64,000 nucleotides of DNA. Source: DTWD01 sp963662965 (GTDB lineage: Bacteria > Acidobacteriota > Vicinamibacteria > Vicinamibacterales > UBA8438). Numbering within the stretch: the stretch's first letter is position 1; every line of letters starts with the position of its first letter. The DNA lies in contig OY759970.1 in the NCBI GenBank assembly GCA_963662965.1, positions 3,658,001 to 3,722,000 of the forward strand. The letters run 5' to 3'. Both the position numbers and the translations under genes were made by a program. A model generated the notes under the pieces. That model ran no database searches and was not told where the DNA came from. It was given only the letters and a program-made list of their open reading frames with translations. Shown here piece after piece: positions 53,052-63,187 of the stretch.

Positions 53052-53915
53052 CTAACCGGCGCGATCGGCGGCAGCGGCCACCGCGCGTCGGATGTAAACC
53101 GGCGCCACCGCCTTGCGGTAGTCCGCCGAGGCGAACACGTCGCCGAGCAGATCGTCGCCGAGGTCGCCACTGATCGCGTCGGCGGCGCTCGCGATCGTCT
53201 CCGCCGACAGCACCTGACCGGTCAGCGCCTGCTCGACCCCGCTACAGCGGACCGGGGTCGGTACGAGACCACCGATGGCCACCGAGGCGGCGGAGCACGT
53301 GCCGCCGCTCACCGTGACCGAGGCGGCGACGCCGATGACGGCGTAGCGCGACGCCGGATGCCCAAACTTCGCATATGCCGTCCCCTGACCGGCGGCAGCC
53401 GCGGGAAGCCGAATCGACGTGAGCACTTCGTTGTCGCCGAGCGCCGTCATCATGACCCCCTGGAAGAAGTCGGTGACATCGATCGACCGCTCGCCGTCGC
53501 TCCCCACGATGTTGACCGTAGCTCCCAGCGCCGCCAGGACGGTCGGGAGATCGGATGCCGGATCGGCGTGGGCGATGTTGCCACCGATCGTCCCGCGGTT
53601 GCGCACCGCCGGGTCGCCCACCTGGCCGGCCGCTTCAGCCAGCGCCTCGGCATACTGCTTCACCTCGGCCGACGCCGCCAGCTCGGCATGCGTGGTCAAG
53701 GCGCCGATGGTGAGACCGTCGCCGGCCGCGATGCCTCGCAGCTCGGCGATCCGACCGATGTCGATGACCGCCTCCGGTGCCGCGAGTCGAAGCTTGAGGA
53801 GGGGGATCAGGCTGTGGCCTCCGGCGAGGAGCTTCGCGCCCGGATGTTGTGCCAAGAGCTCGGCGGCCTCCGCCACCGAGCCTGCTCGGTAATAGTCGAA
53901 ATTGGAAGCAAACAT
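53052..53915 (-). CDS. coxM: CoxM-like FAD-binding subunit
   Basis: 287 residues. MFASNFDYYRAGSVAEAAEL, FAD-binding AKLLAGGHSLIPLLKLRLAA and TIGGNIAHADPASDLPTVLA are conserved, as is the C-terminal CO_deh_flav_C region (DYRKAVAPVYIRRAV). Transfers electrons from the Fe-S subunit to the acceptor. Tightly placed after coxL (3-nt gap). Confidence 0.92.
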   Translation of the reverse strand: MFASNFDYYRAGSVAEAAELLAQHPGAKLLAGGHSLIPLLKLRLAAPEAVIDIGRIAELRGIAAGDGLTIGALTTHAELAASAEVKQYAEALAEAAGQVGDPAVRNRGTIGGNIAHADPASDLPTVLAALGATVNIVGSDGERSIDVTDFFQGVMMTALGDNEVLTSIRLPAAAAGQGTAYAKFGHPASRYAVIGVAASVTVSGGTCSAASVAIGGLVPTPVRCSGVEQALTGQVLSAETIASAADAISGDLGDDLLGDVFASADYRKAVAPVYIRRAVAAAADRAG

Positions 53916-53918
53916 GAC

Positions 53919-56279
53919 CTAGTTCCCTTTTGCGCCCTGAATGGCGCGCCAGACCCGTTCGGGGGTGAGCGGCATGTCGATCTGTGTCACGCCGATCGGA
54001 CGGAGCGCGTCGAGCACGGCGTTGTACACCGTGACGGTCGAGGCGATGGTGCCCGCTTCGCCGATGCCCTTCACCCCCAACGGATGGTGTGGTGACGGCG
54101 TCACCGTCGAGATCACCTCGATGGGCGGCAGCCGGTCGGCGCGTGGCAGGGCGTAGTCGAGCATCGACCCGGTTATGAGCTGTGCGTTGTCGTCGTAGAC
54201 CGCCTCTTCCCAGAGGGCCTGGCCGATGCCCTGGACGACGCCGCCATGCACCTGACCCGCGACGATGGTCGGGTTGATCTGAGGACCGCAATCGTCGAGC
54301 GCCGTGTATTTCGTCAGCTCGACGTGTCCGGTCTCGGTGTCGACCTCGACGACGGCGAGGTGTGAGCCGTAGGGGAAGACGAAGTTCGGCGGATCGTAGA
54401 AGGTCGAGGCTTCGAGCCCGGCCTCCATCCCTTCCGGCATGTTCCAGGCGACGTTGGCCATCAGCGCGATGTCTTGGATCGTCTTCGACTTGTCGGGCGA
54501 GCCCTTGACGAAGAACTTGCCGTCGTCGTAGTCCATGTCCTCGACGGAGGCTTCGAGGAGGTGTGCGGCGAGCACCTTCGCCTTGTCGCGGATCTTCCGG
54601 ACGGCCACCGCCAGCGCGGCGCCGCCGACCGCCGTCGTGCGGCTGCCGTAGGTGCCCCAGCCCATCGGCGTGTTGTCGGTATCGCCATGGATGATCTTGA
54701 CATCGTTCACATCGACGCCGATTTCGCTCGCAACGATTTGCGCGAACGTCGTCTCCTCGCCCTGTCCGTGCGGCGAGGCGCCGATGAACACATGGACCTT
54801 GCCGGTCGGGTGAACCCGGACGATCGCACTTTCCCAGAGCCCGCCTTGGAAGCCGATGGCGCCCGCCACCTGTGACGGGCCGAGACCGCAGATCTCGACA
54901 TACGACGAGACGCCGATGCCGAGATACTTACCGTTTCGTGGCCCCTCTGCCTGCTTGGCGCGCAGCGCCTTGTAGCCGGTGTGCTCCAGTAGCTTGGTGA
55001 GCCCTCCGGGGTAATCGCCGCTGTCGTAGGTCAGGCTGGTGATGACGTCGTGGCCGTTGTCGAACTTCGGGATGAAGTTCTTCATCCGCACGTCGGTCGG
55101 ATCGAGATCGAGCTTGGCGGCCAGCACATCGATGAGCCGCTCGAGCATGAAGGTCGCTTCCGGGCGGCCGGCGCCACGATAGGCCTCCACCGGGACGCCA
55201 TTGGTGTAGATGCCGTAGACGTCCTCCTTGACGGCGGGCAGGGTGTAGCAGCCCGACAGCATCAAGCCGTGCAGGATGGTCGGGATACCGGGCGCCGCGG
55301 TCGACATATAGGCACCCATGCCGGCATGCACCGTGCAACGGAGTCCGGTGATGGTGCCGTCTTTCGTCGCGGCGAGTTCGACGTTCTGGACGTGGTCGCG
55401 TCCATGGGTCGTCGCGTGGTAGTTCTCGCTCCGGGTCTCGGTCCACTTGACCGGTCGGCCGAGCGACTTCGCGCAAAACACCGTCACGAAGTCGGCCGGG
55501 TAGACGGCGATCTTGCTGCCGAAGCCGCCGCCGACCTCCGGCGCAATGACCCGCAGCTTGTCTTCCGGCACCCCGGTGACCCCCGAGCAGAGAAAGCGGA
55601 CGATGTGCGGGTTCTGGGTCGTGTTCCAGAGCGTCAGCTCACCCGACGCACGGTTGTATTGCGCGACCGCGGCGCGCGTCTCCATCGCGTTCGGGATGAG
55701 CCGCTGCTGAAGAATGCGCTCCTTGACCACGACGCCATTGGCTTCGGCTTCGGTGAACGCCGCGTCGACGTCGCCTCCGGCGACGACCCAATGGAACGCC
55801 TGGTTGCTCTCGATGTCCTCGTGCAGTTGCGGAGCGCCCGGCTTCGCGGCCGCCTCGGGATCGGTCACCGTCGGCAGCGGCTCGTAGTCGACCTCGATCA
55901 AGTCGAGGGCGTCGTAAGCCTCATAGGGGCTGTCGGCGACCGCGACGGCGACGATGTCGCCGGTGTAGCGAACGACGTCTTTGGCGATGCATGGGTAGTC
56001 GGCAATCTTGAGATCCGAATCGGGGAGCAGCCACGCGCACGGCACCGGTTGCAGCTGTCCTTCGATGTCGGCGCCGGTGTAGACGGCGAGCACGCCTGGT
56101 GCGGAGGCCGCCTGGCTCGTATCGATGCTCTTGATCTTCGCGTGCGCGTGTGAACTCCGTAGCATCGCGGCGTAGGCCATGTCCGGCAGCGTAATGTCGT
56201 CGGTGTAGGTGGCGCTCCCGGTGATCAGTCGTGGGTCTTCGCGACGGCGGATGCCGGAGCCAAAGATTCTGGTGCTCAT
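53919..56279 (-). CDS. coxL: CoxL-like molybdopterin-binding subunit (form II)
   Basis: 786 residues, xanthine dehydrogenase family. Active-site loop is VEAYRGAGRPEATFMLERLI: AYRGAGR marks form II, whereas true aerobic CO dehydrogenases (form I) have AYXCSFR. Other motifs: VIAPEVGGGFGSK, GQGEETTFAQIVASEIGV and GVKGIGEAGTIASTVTVYNA with the catalytic glutamate. The subunit order S-L-M also fits form II. The substrate is therefore probably another small molecule or aldehyde/purine. ATG 56279 was chosen (MSTRIFGSGIRRREDPRLIT); upstream frame is antisense to coxS. Confidence 0.92.
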   Translation of the reverse strand: MSTRIFGSGIRRREDPRLITGSATYTDDITLPDMAYAAMLRSSHAHAKIKSIDTSQAASAPGVLAVYTGADIEGQLQPVPCAWLLPDSDLKIADYPCIAKDVVRYTGDIVAVAVADSPYEAYDALDLIEVDYEPLPTVTDPEAAAKPGAPQLHEDIESNQAFHWVVAGGDVDAAFTEAEANGVVVKERILQQRLIPNAMETRAAVAQYNRASGELTLWNTTQNPHIVRFLCSGVTGVPEDKLRVIAPEVGGGFGSKIAVYPADFVTVFCAKSLGRPVKWTETRSENYHATTHGRDHVQNVELAATKDGTITGLRCTVHAGMGAYMSTAAPGIPTILHGLMLSGCYTLPAVKEDVYGIYTNGVPVEAYRGAGRPEATFMLERLIDVLAAKLDLDPTDVRMKNFIPKFDNGHDVITSLTYDSGDYPGGLTKLLEHTGYKALRAKQAEGPRNGKYLGIGVSSYVEICGLGPSQVAGAIGFQGGLWESAIVRVHPTGKVHVFIGASPHGQGEETTFAQIVASEIGVDVNDVKIIHGDTDNTPMGWGTYGSRTTAVGGAALAVAVRKIRDKAKVLAAHLLEASVEDMDYDDGKFFVKGSPDKSKTIQDIALMANVAWNMPEGMEAGLEASTFYDPPNFVFPYGSHLAVVEVDTETGHVELTKYTALDDCGPQINPTIVAGQVHGGVVQGIGQALWEEAVYDDNAQLITGSMLDYALPRADRLPPIEVISTVTPSPHHPLGVKGIGEAGTIASTVTVYNAVLDALRPIGVTQIDMPLTPERVWRAIQGAKGN

Positions 56280-56281
56280 GA

Positions 56282-56755
<474 letters not shown>

Positions 56756-56908
56756 ACGTCACCTCCGAATTTTGAGAGCAGGGGAGCGGCATCATATCAC
56801 CGCGCGCGCAGAGGGACCAAGGCCGAGCGGTGGGTGGCGGGCGTCGGGGTTACTCCGGAAACCGGCTCGTCTCGTGGTGGCTGCCGCCACTCCAATTCGG
56901 CCCTGGAA

Positions 56909-57781
56909 TCAGTCGCCGCCGCTGTATTTCTCAGCCTGGGCGTATTTCTCGTCGACGCCGATCAGGTCGTTGAACCGCTCGAAGGCGATGAGTTGGTTCT
57001 CATGGCCAGCGGTGGTGCCGTCCGCGCGGAGCTGCCCGTAGACCGTTTCGAGCGCCTTGGCCGAGGCGTAGAGGCCGGTGAGCGGATACAGGATGAGCTC
57101 AAACCCGAGTTCGGCCAGCTGTTCCTGCGGCAGGACCGGGGTACGGCCCTGTTCGATCATGTTGGCGACGGTCGGTTTCGGCGCGCGTCGACCGACCTCG
57201 GCCAGCTCCTCCAGCGACCGGGGGGCTTCAATAAAGGTCGCGTCCGCGCCGACCGCCTTCGCCGCCTCGGCGCGAGCGACCGACTCGTCGACCCCGACGG
57301 CGGCAATCGCGTCGGTCCGGGCGACGATGAAGAAGTCCGCATCCCCCTTCGTGTCGACCGCCGCGCGAATCTTCCCGATGTACTCCTCGTGCGGAATCAC
57401 CCGTTTACCGCGCATGTGGCCGCACCGTTTTGGCCACTGTTGGTCTTCGAGAAAGCAGCCGGCGGCGCCGGCGTCGATCAGCTCGCGCACGGTCCGCGCC
57501 ACGTTCAGCGGGTTGCCGTACCCGGTGTCGGCATCGACGATGATCGGGATCTGAACGCTGCGACAGATGCGACGCGCGCGGTCGATGATCTCGCTCTGCG
57601 TGAGGAGCCCGAAGTCGGGCTCGCCGATGAACGTCGCCGAGACAGCGTAGCCCGAGACGAACGCGAGTCCAAAGCCGACGCGCTCGGCCATCTTCGCGGA
57701 TAGCGTGTCGTAGACGCCGGGGAATACGAGGCCGTCGGACTGCGCCAGTGCCTGATGGACTCGCGTGGGCCGAGTAGGCAT
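56909..57781 (-). CDS. Isocitrate lyase/PEP mutase-family lyase
   Basis: 290 residues, TIM barrel. LVFPGVYDTLSAKMAERVGF, IVDADTGYGNPLNVARTVRE, and the signature FLEDQQWPKRCGHMRGKRVI with the K-R-C-G-H catalytic cysteine. TDAIAAVGVDESVARAEAAK and ADATFIEAPRSLEELAEVGR follow. Cleaves a 2-substituted malate/isocitrate or related oxo acid; exact substrate not predictable (oxaloacetate decarboxylase or methylisocitrate lyase-like). Divergent from the dehalogenase gene, 23 nt apart. Confidence 0.85.
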   Translation of the reverse strand: MPTRPTRVHQALAQSDGLVFPGVYDTLSAKMAERVGFGLAFVSGYAVSATFIGEPDFGLLTQSEIIDRARRICRSVQIPIIVDADTGYGNPLNVARTVRELIDAGAAGCFLEDQQWPKRCGHMRGKRVIPHEEYIGKIRAAVDTKGDADFFIVARTDAIAAVGVDESVARAEAAKAVGADATFIEAPRSLEELAEVGRRAPKPTVANMIEQGRTPVLPQEQLAELGFELILYPLTGLYASAKALETVYGQLRADGTTAGHENQLIAFERFNDLIGVDEKYAQAEKYSGGD

Positions 57782-57804
57782 GGGTCGGAAGTATAGTGCC
57801 CATC

Positions 57805-58686
57805 ATGCATGATCGCGAGATCTCCGCTGCGATGCCGTTCGAGTCGAAGTATGTCGAGGTCGCGGGGTCGCGTATCCACTACGTCGAGGCTGGTGAAGGC
57901 GACCCGGTCCTCTTTCTCCATGGCAACCCGACCTCGTGTTACCTCTGGCGCAACGTCATGCCGCACCTCGCGTCTGGTGCGCGCTGCGTCGCCATGGATC
58001 TGATCGGGATGGGGCAGTCCGACAAGCCGGATCTCGAGTACCGCTTCGTCGACCATGCGCGGTATGTCGACGGCTTCATCGCGGCGCTGGAGCTCGAGCG
58101 GGTGACGCTCGTTATCCACGATTGGGGCTCGGCGCTCGGCTTTCACTACGCGCGCCGACACGAGGCGAACGTCAAGGCCGTCGCCTTCATGGAGGCGGTG
58201 GTGCGACCCCTCACCTGGGATGAATGGCCACACAGCGTCCGCCCGCTGTTTCAGCAGTTCCGGACGCCGGACGTCGGGTGGGATCTCATCGTCAACAAGA
58301 ACGTGTTCGTCGAGCAGGTGCTCCCCGGCGCGATTCAGAGACCGTTGACCGACGCAGAGATGAATCGCTATCGAGCGCCGTTTCTCGATCCGGTGAGCCG
58401 CAAGCCGGTCTGGCGGTGGCCCAACGAGATTCCGGTCGACGGCGAGCCGGCTGATGTGACGGCGATGGTCTCCGACTACGCCGATTGGCTCAAGGTGTCA
58501 GCGCTACCCAAGCTGCTGCTCTACGCACATCCCGGCGCCATCCTGCGCAAGGACATGGTGGCGTGGTGCCGCGACCATGTCAGCCACCTCACCGCGGTCG
58601 ACATCGGTCCCGGCCTGCACTTCGTGCAAGAGGATCGGCCGCACGAGATCGGCGAGGCGATCGCGGAGTGGTACCGAGGCGTCTAA
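57805..58686 (+). CDS. dhaA: Haloalkane dehalogenase (alpha/beta hydrolase)
   Basis: 293 residues. Oxyanion/halide motif LFLHGNPTSCYLWRNVMPHL (Asn and Trp region), nucleophile Asp in LVIHDWGSALGFHYARRHEA (HDWGSALG replaces the esterase GxSxG), cap domain with RPLTWDEWPHSVRPLFQQFR, acid/His motif LHFVQEDRPHEIGEAIAEWY. Dehalogenase subfamily II type (DhaA, LinB). Converts haloalkanes to alcohols, or may be an epoxide hydrolase relative. ATG 57805 chosen; 57832 (MPFESKY) is an alternative. Confidence 0.85.
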   Translation: MHDREISAAMPFESKYVEVAGSRIHYVEAGEGDPVLFLHGNPTSCYLWRNVMPHLASGARCVAMDLIGMGQSDKPDLEYRFVDHARYVDGFIAALELERVTLVIHDWGSALGFHYARRHEANVKAVAFMEAVVRPLTWDEWPHSVRPLFQQFRTPDVGWDLIVNKNVFVEQVLPGAIQRPLTDAEMNRYRAPFLDPVSRKPVWRWPNEIPVDGEPADVTAMVSDYADWLKVSALPKLLLYAHPGAILRKDMVAWCRDHVSHLTAVDIGPGLHFVQEDRPHEIGEAIAEWYRGV

Positions 58687-58696
58687 AACGCAGGGC

Positions 58697-59043
58697 TCAA
58701 GGCTTCGGGCTCAGGGCGCGGACCGGCTGTGGATCGTCACCCGCCGGCGTGTTGTGCTGCATGACGATCTGCCAGGCGTCGCCGACCTTGGTGTAGGTCA
58801 TCGTGTATCGACCTTCGTGGACCACCTGTCGCCCCTGGTTGTTGTAGTTCACCGAGAGGGCGTACGACCCGTAGGCGATCCCGGTGTCGCCAATGAGCCG
58901 ATACTGCGGGTCGCGCGTTTCGAAGCGGGCGCCGGTCGTCGTGTTGAAGAAGAGCTGCCAATCGAGGGCACACGCCTCCCGCCCCTGCTTGCCGGATGTC
59001 GGACCGCACGAATAGAAGGAGAGCGCCACCTCGCCGCGCTTGG
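58697..59043 (-). pseudogene. NTF2/SnoaL-like protein, N-terminus lost
   Basis: Reads SAKRGEVALSFYSCGPTSGK and, after, LFFNTTTGARFETRDPQYRL, IGDTGIAYGSYALSVNYNNQ, VVHEGRYTMTYTKVGDAWQI, VMQHNT. This is the C-terminal three-quarters of a DUF4440/SnoaL-like protein (ketosteroid-isomerase fold). Upstream the frame hits a stop near 59052, so the N-terminal helices are gone. Overlapped junction with the GMC gene. Confidence 0.55.
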
Positions 59044-59123
59044 CGGACTATGCCCGACTCGGGCCTGAGCGCACCAGGAAATGAGTTTTTGAACTTCCTA
59101 TAGATCGAGACTACAAGGAGCAC

Positions 59124-60665
59124 ATGTGGCCCCATGCGGTCGCTCACCGCGGGGCTGGGTCCGATGGTGCTGCCTACTTCGGTGGTGGCTCCAACTACTT
59201 TGGTGCTCACGCGGGTGGCTATCAACTTCCAGGCGAACCCTACACGGCCGCTCCCGGCTCCAAATTTCGCTGGTTCCGTTCGCGCATCACGGGCGGCCGC
59301 ACCAATCACTTTGGCCGCATCTTTTTCCGCTTTTCCGACTACGACTTCAAACCCTACTCCAGCGACGGCCTCGGCACAGACTGGCCTATTACGTACGAAG
59401 ACCTCTCGCCCTATTACGACAAGGCGGAGGCCTTCATTGGCGTCGCCGGCACCAGGGAAGGCCTCCGCTCCGCCCCCGATGGAATCTTTCAGGTCCCCCC
59501 CCCGCCTCGGGCACATGAAGCCCTGGTTCAGGGCTCCTGCCGGAACCTGGGTATTCCGTGCATTCCGGCACGCATGGCGGTGATCACCAAACCACACAAC
59601 GGTCGCCCGCCCTGCCACTATTGCGGTCAATGCAGCCGCGGTTGTGTCACGGCCTCCAACTACTCGTCGAGCCAGGTACAGATCTTCCCGGCGATGGAGA
59701 CCGGCCGCGTCACCCTCATCAACGACGCCATGGCTCGCGAGCTCATCACCGACGACTCCGGCGCAATCACGGCCGTGTCCTACATCGACAAGGTCACGCG
59801 GTCGGAACAACAGATTCGCTGCCGCGCCGTTGTGCTCGCGGCCAGCGCGGCCGAATCCGCTCGTCTCCTCCTCAACTACAAGTCCTCACGGCACGAGCAC
59901 GGCCTCTCCAACAGTTCCGGTGCCGTGGGTCGGTTCCTCACCGATAGCATCGCCACGTCCGTACGGACCCATGTCCCGGCTCTTGAAGGCATGCCGATCC
60001 ACAACAGCGACGGCACCGCCGCCTACCACGTCTACGCTCCGTGGTGGGAACTATCGAAACCCAACAAGGACTTCCCGCGCGGCTATCACATTGAAATCAG
60101 CGGTGGCTTCAATTTGCCCAGGGTCGGGGCCTTCAACGCCGTCTGCCGCCGCAGCCAGGGCTACGGCCAATCGCTGAAGGACGCCATCAAGAAGGACTAC
60201 GGGACCTGGGTGTCACTCAACGGCCGCGGCGAAATGATCCCCACCGATGATAGTTTTTGCGAGATCGATCCGGACACCGTCGACCAGTGGGGCATCCCCA
60301 CCCTTCGCTTCCACTTCACGCGCACTGAGCACGAATTCAAGATGGTCGAGCACATGCAAGAACACTTCACCGCGATCCTCGAGGGTACAGGCGGCACGGT
60401 CGAGCCCGACACCCGGCCCACGGCGGAGAAGATAACCACGGGCGGCGCAGTGACTCACGAAACGGGCACGGTCCGCATGGGCAACAACCCTTCTACGTCC
60501 GCGCTCAACAAATACTGTCAGTCTCACGAGGTCAGGAATTTGTTCGTGGCTGATGCCGGGCCCTTCGTTTCCCACCCGGAGAAGAACCCGACCCTCACCA
60601 TTTGCGCGTTGGCGTGGCGTACCGCCGAATACCTCGCCGAGGAAATGCGAAAGGGAAACGTCTAA
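59124..60665 (+). CDS. GMC oxidoreductase, possibly 5'-truncated
   Basis: 513 residues, GMC family. Recognisable core: GSKFRWFRSRITGGRTNHFG, RFSDYDFKP, PPCHYCGQCSRGCVTASNYS, VVLAASAAESARLLLNYKSS. The C-terminal catalytic region ETGTVRMGNNPSTSALNKYC, then NLFVADAGPFVSHPEKNPTL, is conserved. The N-terminal FAD Rossmann motif (GxGxxG) is absent, so 60-70 residues are missing or replaced. An alternative upstream codon start at 59085 does not add it. Partner of the Gluconate_2-dh3 gene next to it (TAATG overlap). Confidence 0.7.
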   Translation: MWPHAVAHRGAGSDGAAYFGGGSNYFGAHAGGYQLPGEPYTAAPGSKFRWFRSRITGGRTNHFGRIFFRFSDYDFKPYSSDGLGTDWPITYEDLSPYYDKAEAFIGVAGTREGLRSAPDGIFQVPPPPRAHEALVQGSCRNLGIPCIPARMAVITKPHNGRPPCHYCGQCSRGCVTASNYSSSQVQIFPAMETGRVTLINDAMARELITDDSGAITAVSYIDKVTRSEQQIRCRAVVLAASAAESARLLLNYKSSRHEHGLSNSSGAVGRFLTDSIATSVRTHVPALEGMPIHNSDGTAAYHVYAPWWELSKPNKDFPRGYHIEISGGFNLPRVGAFNAVCRRSQGYGQSLKDAIKKDYGTWVSLNGRGEMIPTDDSFCEIDPDTVDQWGIPTLRFHFTRTEHEFKMVEHMQEHFTAILEGTGGTVEPDTRPTAEKITTGGAVTHETGTVRMGNNPSTSALNKYCQSHEVRNLFVADAGPFVSHPEKNPTLTICALAWRTAEYLAEEMRKGNV

Positions 60666-61246
60666 TGGCCTCCCTCATGAATCGCCGCGAATTGCTCGTC
60701 CACATCGCCGGCATCGCGGCCGTCGCCGGCTCCGTGGGACGGGCCGAGGCCGCGCACGTTCACCGGGAGGTCGCGGCCGCCCAGGCCGTGGCCTATACGG
60801 CCACGGCCTTCAACGCGCGCGAAGAGCAGACGCTCCGCGCCCTCTGCGAGCGAATCGTTCCCGGCGCGACGCAAGGCGGCGCGTTCGAATACATCGATTT
60901 GTTGAGCTCCAACAGCGAACGTCTCGCGGCCATCTATCACGGGGGCCTCGCCTGGCTCGATCGCGCGTCCGTGGAGCGCGCCAACGCCCTCTTCGTGGAC
61001 GCGACGCCCGCCGAGCAGACCGCTCTGCTCGACCTGATCGCCTTCCGAGAAAACACCGACTCCAGCCCTGACCTCGGTCCGGGTATTCGTTTCTTCGACT
61101 GGGCCCGCCGCATGACGGTAGACGCCTACTACACCTCCGCCGCCGGTATCGGCGACATCGGCTTCACGGGCAACCGAGCGCTTGCTGAATTCGAAGTACC
61201 GCAAGAGGCGATGGACTACGCGTTGAAGCGTAGTGCTTTGTCGTGA
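60665..61246 (+). CDS. Gluconate 2-dehydrogenase subunit 3-like protein
   Basis: 193 residues. Twin-arginine-like leader MASLMNRRELLVHIAGIAAV suggests Tat export. Body: ATAFNAREEQTLRALCERIV, PGATQGGAFEYIDLLSS, FFDWARRMTVDAYYTSAAGI. Small partner of GMC-type dehydrogenases, probably required for export or assembly. Start ATG 60665 overlaps the GMC stop (TAATG), so they are translationally coupled. Confidence 0.85.
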   Translation: MASLMNRRELLVHIAGIAAVAGSVGRAEAAHVHREVAAAQAVAYTATAFNAREEQTLRALCERIVPGATQGGAFEYIDLLSSNSERLAAIYHGGLAWLDRASVERANALFVDATPAEQTALLDLIAFRENTDSSPDLGPGIRFFDWARRMTVDAYYTSAAGIGDIGFTGNRALAEFEVPQEAMDYALKRSALS

Positions 61247-61283
61247 TATAAGATTCTCGCGAACCGAGGTATATTCAGTCTCG

Positions 61284-62120
61284 ATGATCAAGAGGCGATG
61301 GACGGCGGCACTTGCCATGGCAGCGACGACCGTGTCCCTATTGGTCTTAGCCGCCTGCGCTCAGCCGGAAGATTCGACGTATAGGCCACCTCGAACGCCG
61401 GACGGCAATCCCGATCTGAACGGTATTTGGCAGGCTCTCGGCTCCGCCCATTGGGACGTCGAGGGCCACGCCGCCCGCATGGGCCCGATCGTCGAGCTCG
61501 GAGCCCTGGGGGCGATTCCCGCCGGACTCGGTGTCGTCGAGGGCGGAGAGATTCCCTACCAGCCGGAGGCGCTGGCGACGCGCAACACCAATCGCGACAA
61601 CTCGGTGGAGCTCGACCCCGCGGTCAAGTGCTACATGCCGGGGATCCCACGCGCCACCTACATGCCCTTCCCGTTCCAAATTATCCAGAACCCGAACGCG
61701 CTGATGTTCGCCTACGAGTTCACCTCGTCGACGCGCGTAGTGCGTATGGACCGACCGGGGACGGAGGCAGCGCTGTCGTCGTGGATGGGGTACTCGCTGG
61801 GCCGCTGGGAGGGCGAGACCCTGGTCGTCGACGTCACCAGCCAGATGCCGGACACCTGGTTCGACAGCTCGGGAAACTTCCACAGCGACGAGCTCGTGGT
61901 CGAGGAGCGCTACACGCCGACCGGTCCGAACGCCCTCCTCTACGAGGTCACGATCGAAGACCCGCAGGTCTTCACGCGGCCCTGGAAGATGTCGATGCCG
62001 CTCTATCGCCGGCTTGAGCCAGACGCGCGAATCCTGGAGTTCAAGTGCATACCGTTCGCCGAAGAGGCGATGTTCGGGGAGTGGTACCGGCGAGACGACT
62101 CGGAGGAAGAAGGAGAGTAG
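61284..62120 (+). CDS. Hypothetical lipoprotein of the secreted WG/DPDLNG family
   Basis: 278 residues. Signal with lipobox VSLLVLAAC at about 25. Then PRTPDGNPDLNGIWQALGSA, YMPGIPRATYMPFPFQIIQN, LSSWMGYSLGRWEGETLVVD. Distant relative of the 62123 product (shared GRWEGETLVVDVT versus GRWDGDTLVVTTR). Function unknown. Starts an apparent three-gene unit with 62123 and 63188. Confidence 0.65.
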   Translation: MIKRRWTAALAMAATTVSLLVLAACAQPEDSTYRPPRTPDGNPDLNGIWQALGSAHWDVEGHAARMGPIVELGALGAIPAGLGVVEGGEIPYQPEALATRNTNRDNSVELDPAVKCYMPGIPRATYMPFPFQIIQNPNALMFAYEFTSSTRVVRMDRPGTEAALSSWMGYSLGRWEGETLVVDVTSQMPDTWFDSSGNFHSDELVVEERYTPTGPNALLYEVTIEDPQVFTRPWKMSMPLYRRLEPDARILEFKCIPFAEEAMFGEWYRRDDSEEEGE

Positions 62121-62122
62121 CC

Positions 62123-63172
62123 ATGACTGCACCAACTTTGAAGAAGACGCTTGTTGCCATCGTGGGTGTCAGCTGCGTCGCGGCTTCGCTCGCCATCCCG
62201 GTTGCCGGCCAAGCGCCGACGACCGCCTGGGGCGCTCCGGACCTACGGGGAACATGGGACTTCCGTTCGGCCACTCCCTTCCAGCGTCCCGAGCGTTTCA
62301 AGGATAAGGAGTTTCTCACCGCTGAAGAAGTGGAAGCGTTCGAGGAGGAGAGGCGCCAGTCGCGTGAGGATCGCATTGCGAACCGCGCCGACTACACCGA
62401 GAGCCAAAGTGACGTCGACGGCGGCTATAACCAGTTCTTTATCGACAGCGGTACCAGGATGACCGGCACCATGCGGACCTCTCTGATCGTCGATCCCCCC
62501 GACGGCAGGCTTCCGGCCATGACCGAGGAAGCACGGGAGCGGGCTCGGCAACGCTACGCGACCTGGGGCTCGGCGCCGCGCACACCGGCCGATCGCAATA
62601 CTGCCGTCCGCTGCATCACCGGCTTCAACTCCGGCCCACCGATGACGCCCGGCGCGTACAACAACATCATGGAGGTCTTCCAGACCGAGGACTACGTCGC
62701 AATCATGACCGAGATGGTCAACGACCACCGCATCATCCCCCTGGACGATGACGACAGCGCACATCTCCCCGAAGACATGCGGCTGTGGAAGGGCGACTCT
62801 CGCGGCCGCTGGGACGGCGACACCCTGGTGGTGACGACCAGGAACTTCAACGAGCACACCGCGTACCAAATGAGCAGTAAGGACCTGGTACTCACCGAGA
62901 AGTTCACCCGCACGGACGGCGGATTGCTCTACGAGTACACCGTCGACGATCCTTCTAGCTACGTCGCTCCGTGGTCGACCGCGCTGGAGATGCGCCCGAC
63001 CGACGACTCGATATACGAGTACGCCTGTCACGAGGGCAATCTCGCCATGATGTTGATGCTGCGCGGCGCCCGCCTCCAGGAACAGGAAGGCGCCGGTAGA
63101 GGCGAGGACCAGTGGCTGGCGAGCTGGTACCGGGACGCCGCGGCCGCGGTGCAAAAGGACGACGACAAATAG
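62123..63172 (+). CDS. Secreted WG-PDL-G-WDFR family protein, complete
   Basis: 349 residues, AGGAGA before ATG 62123. Signal peptide about 1-30 (VAIVGVSCVAASLAIPVAGQ). Then AWGAPDLRGTWDFRSATPFQ, RTSLIVDPPDGRLPAMTEEA, CITGFNSGPPMTPGAYNNIM, SRGRWDGDTLVVTTRNFNEH and YEYACHEGNLAMMLMLRGAR. This is the only complete copy in the window; fragments lie at 2882 and 41143. Biochemical role not known. Confidence 0.75.
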   Translation: MTAPTLKKTLVAIVGVSCVAASLAIPVAGQAPTTAWGAPDLRGTWDFRSATPFQRPERFKDKEFLTAEEVEAFEEERRQSREDRIANRADYTESQSDVDGGYNQFFIDSGTRMTGTMRTSLIVDPPDGRLPAMTEEARERARQRYATWGSAPRTPADRNTAVRCITGFNSGPPMTPGAYNNIMEVFQTEDYVAIMTEMVNDHRIIPLDDDDSAHLPEDMRLWKGDSRGRWDGDTLVVTTRNFNEHTAYQMSSKDLVLTEKFTRTDGGLLYEYTVDDPSSYVAPWSTALEMRPTDDSIYEYACHEGNLAMMLMLRGARLQEQEGAGRGEDQWLASWYRDAAAAVQKDDDK

Positions 63173-63187
63173 CGGAAGGTCGGAATA

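Noticed and set aside
53919..56279. Bona fide aerobic CO dehydrogenase
   Set aside because: The active-site loop is AYRGAGR rather than AYXCSFR, and subunit order is S-L-M, both form II features.
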